Source of the DNA: an uncultured Pseudomonadota bacterium
GTDB taxonomy: Bacteria; Pseudomonadota; Gammaproteobacteria; Burkholderiales; Thiobacillaceae
NCBI GenBank assembly: GCA_903835655.1
Contig: CAILNT010000082.1
Coordinates: 1-40,486, forward strand
Length of the DNA: 40,486 bases
Direction: 5' to 3'
Part shown: positions 34,259 through 40,486 of the stretch, in pieces
Numbering within the stretch: position 1 is the stretch's first letter
Layout: every line of letters begins with the position of its first letter
The notes under the pieces: model-generated
The model's input: the letters and a program-made list of their open reading frames with translations, nothing else
Database searches by the model: none
Told to the model about the DNA's origin: nothing
Position numbers and translations under genes: made by a program

Positions 34259-34314
34259 ATGCTTAATAAATATGCCTGCACGCGGTTTTTCAGGAATCGC
34301 TGATATATTCAACC

Positions 34315-34347
34315 CCGTTCATGGTTCGACAAGCTCAGCACGAACGG
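34315..34347. repeat. REP-like palindromic repeat with TTCGACAAGCTCAG core
   Basis: CCGTTC at one end and GAACGG at the other bracket a core TTCGACAAGCTCAGCACG, a sequence I know as a common dispersed intergenic palindrome of proteobacterial genomes. A diverged partial copy in inverse orientation (CCGTTCACTCCGTGCTTGTCGAAAG) follows at 34361-34385, so the pair may fold into a larger hairpin. Confidence 0.65.
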
Positions 34348-34450
34348 AATCGACAGGCGACCGTTCACTCCGTGCTTGTCGAAAGATTTACGGCCCGCGC
34401 TCACACGTCCGGCTGGTTTTCCGGGCAGGAATTTCCCCTGCTGACATTGT

Positions 34451-34478
34451 TTGATATGATTTGACTATGCTGTATAGG
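34451..34478 (+). promoter_or_regulatory. Candidate sigma-70 promoter of HD-GYP/adhesin operon
   Basis: TTGATA (34451-34456), 16-base spacer, TATAGG (34473-34478), about 110 bases before the HD-GYP start. Five of six and four of six matches to the consensus; a weak prediction. Confidence 0.35.
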
Positions 34479-34591
34479 TATTTGTTTACAGCGTAGCCTC
34501 TCCGTCGACGCGGGTGAGGGCATACCCGCCAACCGTTCAAGAGCGGGACGGCTTGCGGCCACAGGCGGTTCAGCCACGATCATGGGGTGTC

Positions 34592-36352
34592 ATGGATAGC
34601 AACGAAGTAGTGTTCCCGGAATCTCCCCAGGCGCTCCAGATGGCGCGTGCGAAGTTGGAGAAGCTGATCGAGATCGGCATTCTCCTGGGGCGCGAGCACG
34701 ACCGCAACAAGCTGCTGCGCCACATTCTGGTCAGTGCTCAGGAGTTGACCCACTGTGCGGCCGGAACCCTCTACCTGAAGACCGACCACGACAGCCTGTA
34801 TTTCGCAATCCGTACCAATAGCGACGATCTGCCCACCTTCGACATGCCCTTGCATGACCGGATAACGGGCAAACCCAACGATACCTTCGTCGCAATCTGG
34901 GTCGCCTTGCATGGTCAGTCCGTCATCATCGACGACGTCTATAGCGAGACCCGTTTCGACCTGAGCGGCACCAAGCGTTTCAGCGAGGAATCGGGTTTTC
35001 GTACCGTGTCCATGCTGACCGTGCCGATTTCACCCAGGAAGGGCCAGGTCCAGGGCGTGATCCAGCTGCTCAATGCCCAGGATCCGGATACCGGTGAAGT
35101 CATGCCGTTCGCCCGGGACATCGTCGGCTTCGTCGAAGCGCTGGCGGCGCAGTCGGCGGTGGCGCTGGAGAACAGCCAGCTGATCGAATCCCAGCGGCAA
35201 CTGATGGACTCCCTGATCCGGCTCGTCGCTGGCGCCATCGACGCGAAAAGTGCCTATACCGGAGGGCATTGCGAACGCGTGCCGGAACTGGCCATGATGC
35301 TGGCCGAGGAAGCCTGCAAGGTGAAGGACGGCGTTCTGGCCGACTTCAGCTTCGAGTCGGACGACGAATGGCGCGAATTCCGCATCGGCGCCTGGCTGCA
35401 CGACTGTGGCAAGGTCACGACGCCGGAATATGTGGTCGACAAGGCCACCAAGCTGGAAACCATCTACAACCGCATCCATGAAGTCCGCGCGCGTTTCGAA
35501 ATTCTCCTCCGGGATGCCCAGATCCAGCGGCTCGAAGCCATCGCAGGCGGGATGGCGTCGGAGGACGCGAATCAGGCGTTTGCGGCGCGCAAGGCATCGT
35601 TGGTCGACGACTTCGCCTTCGTGGCGGAATGCAACCTGGGCGGGGAGTTCATGGCTCCGGAACGCATCGAACGCCTGCGGCGCATCGCCGGCATGGACTG
35701 GCTGCGCCATTTCGACGACCGTCTCGGCCTGTCTCAGGAGGAGTTGCGCCGCTACCAGGGTCAGGCCGTGGCAGAACTCCCGGCGCGAGAAACGCTGTTG
35801 GCCGACATGCCCCACCACATCTTGCCGCGGGAAGAACAAAAGGCGCTCGACCCGAAATACGGATTCAAGCTCAATGTGCCGGAAAATCTCTACAACTACG
35901 GCGAGGTGCACAACTTGAGCATAGGCCGGGGCACACTGACCGACGAGGAGCGCTTCAAGATCAACGAACACATCATCCAGACCATCGCGATGTTGGAAAA
36001 CCTGCCCTTCCCGGACAACCTGAAGCGCGTGCCCGAATATGCCGGCTCTCACCACGAAACGCTGATCGGCACCGGCTATCCGCGCCGATTGACCAAGGAT
36101 GACTTGTCGGTGCCCTCGCGCATCATGGCCATCGCCGATATTTTCGAGGCGCTGACGGCGTCCGACCGGCCCTACAAGAAGGCCAAGACGCTCTCGGAGG
36201 CCGTCAAGATCTTGATGTTCTTCAAGAAGGATCAGCATATCGACCCGGATCTGTTCCGTCTCTTCCTGACTTCCGGGGTCTATCGGCGCTATGCGGAAAA
36301 GTACTTGCGCCCTGAACAAATCGACGCCGTGGACATCGCCGCCTATCTCTAG
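34592..36352 (+). CDS. GAF/HD-GYP c-di-GMP phosphodiesterase with large insertion
   Basis: 586 residues from the ATG at 34592; a GTG at 34514 would add 26 poorly conserved residues. GAF domain (about 20-200) then HD-GYP (about 205-586): YTGGHCERV (H226), LHDCGKVTTPEYVVDKATKL (HD at 270-271), H460 in KINEHIIQTIAMLENLP, HHETLIGTGYP (487-497) and ADIFEALTASDRPYKKA. Metal-binding residues look complete, but the canonical HHExxDGxGYP has I492 in place of D, and residues about 290-448 form an insertion between the HD part and H460, so the catalytic domain is some 150 residues longer than usual. HD-GYP enzymes degrade cyclic-di-GMP. The gene is followed after 12 bases by the adhesin gene. Confidence 0.9.
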   Translation: MDSNEVVFPESPQALQMARAKLEKLIEIGILLGREHDRNKLLRHILVSAQELTHCAAGTLYLKTDHDSLYFAIRTNSDDLPTFDMPLHDRITGKPNDTFVAIWVALHGQSVIIDDVYSETRFDLSGTKRFSEESGFRTVSMLTVPISPRKGQVQGVIQLLNAQDPDTGEVMPFARDIVGFVEALAAQSAVALENSQLIESQRQLMDSLIRLVAGAIDAKSAYTGGHCERVPELAMMLAEEACKVKDGVLADFSFESDDEWREFRIGAWLHDCGKVTTPEYVVDKATKLETIYNRIHEVRARFEILLRDAQIQRLEAIAGGMASEDANQAFAARKASLVDDFAFVAECNLGGEFMAPERIERLRRIAGMDWLRHFDDRLGLSQEELRRYQGQAVAELPARETLLADMPHHILPREEQKALDPKYGFKLNVPENLYNYGEVHNLSIGRGTLTDEERFKINEHIIQTIAMLENLPFPDNLKRVPEYAGSHHETLIGTGYPRRLTKDDLSVPSRIMAIADIFEALTASDRPYKKAKTLSEAVKILMFFKKDQHIDPDLFRLFLTSGVYRRYAEKYLRPEQIDAVDIAAYL

Positions 36353-36364
36353 TCTGAGAACGTC

Positions 36365-39300
36365 ATGAATCATGTCTACCGCCTGGTCTGGAATGGCGCG
36401 CATGGTGCCTGGGTTGCCGCGCCCGAATCGGCCCGGGCGCGTGGCCGGGGCGGCTGTGTGCGGATTGTGCTGGCAGCCCTTGCCGTGAGCCTGCTCGCCC
36501 CCTGCGGCGGCGCCTGGGCGCTTCCCGGTGGTGCCCAGCCAGTCGTGGGCATCGCCAGCATCGCGACCGTGGGCAACGCCATGACGGTCACGACCAATGC
36601 CGCCCGGAGCATACTCAACTGGCAGCAGTTCGGCGTCAATGCCCATGAACTCGTGCAGTTCGTGCAGCCGTCCGCCGGCAGCAGCGTACTCAACCGCGTG
36701 CTGGGCGCCGACCCCAGCCTGATCTACGGCCAACTCCAGTCCAACGGCCAGGTCTGGCTGGTCAATCCCGCTGGAGTCTTCGTCGGCCCCACGGGCACGG
36801 TCAATACTGCCGCCTTCGTCGCCAGCAGCCTCAGGGTGGGCGACGCCGACTTCCTCGCCGGCCGCCTCAACTTCCAGGCCACACCCGACGTCGGCAGCGT
36901 CCTCAATCAAGGCGTCATCACCACCCCCAGTGGCGGCCAGGTGGTCCTGGTGGGCCCGCAAGTCGGCAACGAAGGCACGATCACCGCGCCGAATGGTGAA
37001 GTCATCCTGGCCGCGGGACAGTCCGTGCAATTGCTGGATACCGGCACGCCCGGAGTGAGCGTGACCCTCACCGGAGATGGCCAGGCGACCAACCTGGGTG
37101 CCATATTGAGCACGGCCGGGCGCATCGGCATCGCCGGCGCCCTGGTCAGGAACGCCGGAACCTTGAGCGCCAGCAGCGCGGTCAACGTGGGCGGCCAGAT
37201 TTTCCTGCGCGCAGGCAAGAGCGCCATCCTGACGAACAGCAGCGTCCTCCGCGCCGACGGCACGAAGGGGGGCCGCATTCAGGTGCTGGCCGACATGGGG
37301 CAAGGCCAGGTTCGGGTCGACGGCCAGCTCGAAGCCCGAGGCACGCAAGGTGATGGAGGCGCAATCGAGACCTCCGCGGCAACCGTCAAGATCGCCGATA
37401 CCGCCAAGGTCGATACGTCAGCCAGCGGCGGAAAGACCGGTACCTGGCTGATCGACCCGAACGATTTCACCATCGCCTCCGGCAACGGCGGTACGGTCAG
37501 TGATGGCTCGCCCAGCGGCGACATCTCGGGCGCCACGCTGAGCGCCGCGCTGAACAGCAGCAGCGTCACCATTCTGTCTAGCCAGGGCACCAGCAGCGGC
37601 AGTGGCAACATCAATGTCAATGACGCCATCAGTTGGAACGGCGGCACGGGCGGCACGATCCTCACTCTCACCGCCTCGAACAACGTCAACGTCAACGCCA
37701 ACATCACCGCTTCGGGTGCACAAGACGGCCTCGCCCTCAATCCCAACACCGGCAACGGCAGCGAGCAGCCCAGTGGGGCCGGGGTATTCAACCTGGGCGC
37801 GGGGGCTGCGATCAACCTGCCCAATGTCTTGTCCACTTCCTCCACGGCCCTGGTCATCGGTGGCATTCCGTATACGGTGATCAACTCCCTGGGTGTGGAG
37901 GGCGACTCCAGCGGCCCCAACGGTCCCAGTGGCACGACGCTGCAAGGCATGCGAAGCGGCCACTATGCCCTGGGCAGCAATATCGACGCCTGCGCCACGG
38001 GGGGCGGTTTATGCGGAACCACCATTCAATCTTCCGCCTGGAACAGCGGCGCAGGTTTTGCCCCGATAGGTAGTGTGAACGCGCCTTTCACCGGTGTATT
38101 TGATGGCCTGGGTCACAGCATCAGTGGATTGACGATCAATCGGCCCACCAGCGACGATGTCGGGCTGTTCGCTGCTGTGGATAGCGGTGGTGTGGTGCGG
38201 AACGTAGGACTGCTCGGCGAGAGCGTGGTCGGGAGGAATGACGTCGGCGGTCTGGCGGGCTACAACGCTGGCACAATCAGCAACAGTTATGCCACCGGCA
38301 GCGTGGTCGGCAGTGCTGCTAGCCCTTCATCGAACTGCAATACGGGCATGCTGGAGTGCAATGTCGGCGGTCTGGTGGGTGAAAACGCAGGTGCCCTCGC
38401 CAACGACTATGTGACGGGCACGGTCAGTTCGGACACGGGCTCCCAGTCTACCGGCGGCCTGGTGGGTGAAAACAACGGGACCATCGCCACCAGCTATGCC
38501 GCCGCCACGGTCAACGGCTATCGCGATGTCGGTGGCTTGGTTGGCGGCAATACCAACAGTGTGAGCGACAGCTACGCACTCGGCTCAGTCAACGCAGTCT
38601 ACGACGCCGCAGGCGGCCTAGTCGGCGCCAGTGTCGGCAGCATCAGCAACAGCTACGCCACCGGCGTGGTCACTACGACAGGCGGGGATGTCGGCGGCTT
38701 GCTGGGTTGGTACGGTGGCGGCCAGGTGAACAACAGCTATTGGGACACGACCACGACCGGGCAATCAAGTTCTGCCGGCGGTACGGGTCTGACCACCAGC
38801 CAGTTGATGAGCCAAAGCAGCTATAGCGGCTGGGGTTTCAGCAACGCTTGGTTCATGGTGGAAAGCGCGACTCGCCCCTTCCTGCGCATGGAATACAGCA
38901 CCACCCTCAGCAACGCGCACCAGTTGCAACTGATGGCCATGGATCTCACCACCAGTTACACCCTGGCGAACGACCTCGATCTCACCGCCACGCTCGCCAA
39001 CCCCAGCCAAATGTGGGCCACGGCCAGCGTGCTCGGCAACACAGCCAGCGGCTTCGCCCCGGTCGGCAATGCTGATACACACTTCACTGGCAGCTTCAAC
39101 GGCGCGAATCACAGCATCATCGGGTTTTCCAGCAGCAGCCCATCCAACTACTATGTGGGGCTCTTCGGTGTGATAGACAGCACCGGTGTGGTGGAAAACG
39201 TCGGCATGCAGGAGGCCAGCGTGAGCGGCTTCAACTCCGTCGGCGCCCTGGCCGGAGCCAATGACGGCACGATCAACCATGTTTACGCTACAGGCAGCGC

Positions 39301-40486
39301 CAGCGGCAGCGGTTGGGTCGGCGCGCTGGTCGGAAACAACAGCGGCACGCTCAGTAATAGCTACGCCACCTCCAATGTAAGCGGCACGGGGACCAGCAGC
39401 TATCAGATCGGCGGGCTGGCAGGAAGTAACAACAACTCCGGGACGATCAGCAATAGCTACGCCACGGGTAGCGTGAACGGCTACTACAAGGTCGGTGGCC
39501 TGGTGGGGGGCAATCTCGGCACGATCACCGATAGCTATGCGACCGGCGATGTGACCGGTATTTCCACCTCGTATGGAACCTCCTCGGCCATAGGCGGCCT
39601 GGCGGGGGAAGCCTTCGGCGTCATCAGCAACAGTTACGCTAGTGGCAGCGTGAGCGGCACGACCGACGTGGGTGGACTGGTCGGGGTCAACTTTGCGAGT
39701 CTCGCCTCGACTTATGCGATGGGCAGCGTGAGCGGCACGACCGACGTGGGGGGCTTGGTCGGACTAAATAACCATGGCCTGGCTCAGCAGAGCTATGCCA
39801 TGGGCAGCGTGAGCGGCACCGGCAATTTCGGGGGGCTGATCGGTAAGAATGTCGGTGGTGCGGTATATGACGGCTATTACCGCTGTGACACAGGCACCTG
39901 CATCAACGGTACTGGAAATGAAACCCTGAACGGAGTGACTGCGCTGACTTCCAGTCAGATGCAGGTCGCCAGCAGTTTCTCCGGCTTCACTTTCACCGCC
40001 ACACCGGGCGCTACCGGGAACAACTGGGTCATCGTCAACGCCGATGGCTCGCTCGCCACCACGGGCAGTTCCACCTCGGGGGCGACCTTCCCCATGCTGG
40101 CCTCGGAGTACGGCACCAGCATTCGCAACACTCATCAGTTGCAACTGATGGCCATGGCGCCAGCGGCCAACTACACGCTCGCCAACGATATCGACGCCTC
40201 GGTCACGGGCAATTCTGCTGATGTCTGGGGCAGTGCGGGCTTCGTGCCAATTGGAAACGTCACCACGCCTTACAGTGGCACTTTCGATGGTGGCAATCAC
40301 AGCATCCGCAACCTCACGATCTACCAGCCGGGTAGCTCTTATGTCGGCCTGTTTGGCGGCAGCAGCGGCACGGTCGAGAACGTCAGCCTGAGCAATGCCA
40401 GCGTGACTGGCTTATCCTATGTCGGCGCCCTGGTGGGCCTGAACACGGGCACGGTCAGCAACAGCAGTTCCAGCGGCAGCGTGACG
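36365..40486 (+). CDS. Two-partner-secretion filamentous adhesin, 3' end outside window
   Basis: 1374 codons without a stop, running off the window. N-terminus MNHVYRLVWNGAHGAWV is an extended signal peptide region typical of large type V exoproteins, followed by a hydrophobic core (IVLAALAVSLLAP). Residues about 52-330 form the TPS secretion domain (NAARSILNWQQFGVNAHELV, LVNPAGVFVGPTGTVN, VVLVGPQVGNEGTI). GTWLIDPNDFTI follows near residue 361. From about residue 520 on there are three modules, each a HQLQLMAM-YTLANDID-GFAPVG-FDGxNHSI lead followed by GLUG repeats (GGLVGxNxGTISNSYATGSVSG), about 14 in the window. Such proteins are secreted by a TpsB pore and mediate adhesion or biofilm; no tpsB is visible. 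GAGAAC precedes the ATG; the HD-GYP stop is 12 bases upstream. Confidence 0.9.
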   Translation, partial: MNHVYRLVWNGAHGAWVAAPESARARGRGGCVRIVLAALAVSLLAPCGGAWALPGGAQPVVGIASIATVGNAMTVTTNAARSILNWQQFGVNAHELVQFVQPSAGSSVLNRVLGADPSLIYGQLQSNGQVWLVNPAGVFVGPTGTVNTAAFVASSLRVGDADFLAGRLNFQATPDVGSVLNQGVITTPSGGQVVLVGPQVGNEGTITAPNGEVILAAGQSVQLLDTGTPGVSVTLTGDGQATNLGAILSTAGRIGIAGALVRNAGTLSASSAVNVGGQIFLRAGKSAILTNSSVLRADGTKGGRIQVLADMGQGQVRVDGQLEARGTQGDGGAIETSAATVKIADTAKVDTSASGGKTGTWLIDPNDFTIASGNGGTVSDGSPSGDISGATLSAALNSSSVTILSSQGTSSGSGNINVNDAISWNGGTGGTILTLTASNNVNVNANITASGAQDGLALNPNTGNGSEQPSGAGVFNLGAGAAINLPNVLSTSSTALVIGGIPYTVINSLGVEGDSSGPNGPSGTTLQGMRSGHYALGSNIDACATGGGLCGTTIQSSAWNSGAGFAPIGSVNAPFTGVFDGLGHSISGLTINRPTSDDVGLFAAVDSGGVVRNVGLLGESVVGRNDVGGLAGYNAGTISNSYATGSVVGSAASPSSNCNTGMLECNVGGLVGENAGALANDYVTGTVSSDTGSQSTGGLVGENNGTIATSYAAATVNGYRDVGGLVGGNTNSVSDSYALGSVNAVYDAAGGLVGASVGSISNSYATGVVTTTGGDVGGLLGWYGGGQVNNSYWDTTTTGQSSSAGGTGLTTSQLMSQSSYSGWGFSNAWFMVESATRPFLRMEYSTTLSNAHQLQLMAMDLTTSYTLANDLDLTATLANPSQMWATASVLGNTASGFAPVGNADTHFTGSFNGANHSIIGFSSSSPSNYYVGLFGVIDSTGVVENVGMQEASVSGFNSVGALAGANDGTINHVYATGSASGSGWVGALVGNNSGTLSNSYATSNVSGTGTSSYQIGGLAGSNNNSGTISNSYATGSVNGYYKVGGLVGGNLGTITDSYATGDVTGISTSYGTSSAIGGLAGEAFGVISNSYASGSVSGTTDVGGLVGVNFASLASTYAMGSVSGTTDVGGLVGLNNHGLAQQSYAMGSVSGTGNFGGLIGKNVGGAVYDGYYRCDTGTCINGTGNETLNGVTALTSSQMQVASSFSGFTFTATPGATGNNWVIVNADGSLATTGSSTSGATFPMLASEYGTSIRNTHQLQLMAMAPAANYTLANDIDASVTGNSADVWGSAGFVPIGNVTTPYSGTFDGGNHSIRNLTIYQPGSSYVGLFGGSSGTVENVSLSNASVTGLSYVGALVGLNTGTVSNSSSSGSVT
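39644..39820 (+). repeat. Near-identical tandem GLUG-repeat DNA
   Basis: A 29-base segment beginning GGCAGCGTGAGCGGCACGAC is identical at 39644-39672 and 39722-39750 (78-base period); its first 17 bases recur at 39803 (81-base period). It encodes 26-27-residue GLUG repeats. The DNA identity suggests recent duplication within the gene. Confidence 0.8.

Larger units (their letters stand above)
34179..34591. other. Divergent control region
   Basis: About 410 bases without a gene between the MerR/CheR/phytochrome operon (minus) and the HD-GYP/adhesin operon (plus). It holds overlapping dyads near the MerR side, a REP-like palindromic repeat with a second partial copy, a candidate sigma-70 promoter on the HD-GYP side, and a GCGGGT/ACCCGC hairpin (about 34510-34529) in the presumed HD-GYP leader. 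I looked for a c-di-GMP riboswitch and saw none. Confidence 0.6.

Noticed and set aside
34479-34591. Cyclic-di-GMP riboswitch in the HD-GYP leader
   Set aside because: A hairpin is present but none of the conserved GEMM sequence blocks could be found.
35030-37348. 772-codon minus-strand frame across HD-GYP and adhesin
   Set aside because: Antisense to two clearly real genes and spans their junction; no recognisable motifs.
39644-39820. Regular repeats resembling a CRISPR array
   Set aside because: Repeat period is 78-81 bases, in frame, and encodes GLUG protein repeats; spacers are also coding.

Overview
The window looks like chromosomal DNA of a GC-rich betaproteobacterium. The evidence is the dciA-like/secA divergent pair, mpl, a fused STAS-MlaE transporter, PEP-CTERM/exosortase-A-type glycobiology and a CheR-PAS-GGDEF-EAL protein. 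A Rhodocyclales or Nitrosomonadales relative is my inference, not proven. No rRNA, tRNA or CRISPR was seen.

Layout. (1) 1-1140: the 3' part of an ISL3-type insertion sequence, cut by the window edge. (2) 1141-3833: an AT-rich 16-bp perfect palindrome, then chromate-resistance genes chrB and chrA, overlapping by 4 bp. (3) 3820-14863, minus strand: ten or so tightly packed genes. In order of transcription they are a DHH phosphoesterase, an ATP-sulfurylase-like/APS-kinase fusion, mpl, an Mla-type lipid ABC transporter (permease, ATPase, MCE protein, lipoprotein), a YqiA-like esterase, an RNase II-type nuclease and a TonB-like protein. (4) 14899-23225: a surface-polysaccharide block with three VanZ-domain proteins, two O-antigen-ligase-type polymerases/ligases (one fused to VanZ and carrying a periplasmic beta-sandwich insertion) and two PEP-CTERM proteins, each with its own near-perfect sigma-54 promoter. 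(5) 23271-27934: aroK, a DUF721/DciA-like gene, secA and two small conserved genes. (6) 27954-34178, minus strand: an overlapping three-gene operon, in transcription order a CarH/LitR-type B12-binding MerR regulator, a CheR-PAS-GGDEF-EAL protein and a stand-alone bacteriophytochrome sensory module. (7) 34592-40486, plus strand, divergent from (6): a GAF/HD-GYP phosphodiesterase followed 12 bp later by a two-partner-secretion filamentous adhesin with GLUG repeats that runs off the window.

The most interesting system is the 27.9-40.5 kb locus. Two light-sensor types (adenosylcobalamin and bilin), an enzyme able to make and break cyclic-di-GMP, a second c-di-GMP phosphodiesterase and a giant secreted adhesin sit together around one short divergent control region. 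I infer a light-to-adhesion switch. A second candidate is the fusion of a sulfurylase domain that has lost its catalytic motifs to an intact APS kinase, next to a DHH enzyme that could remove pAp, and beside the polysaccharide block.
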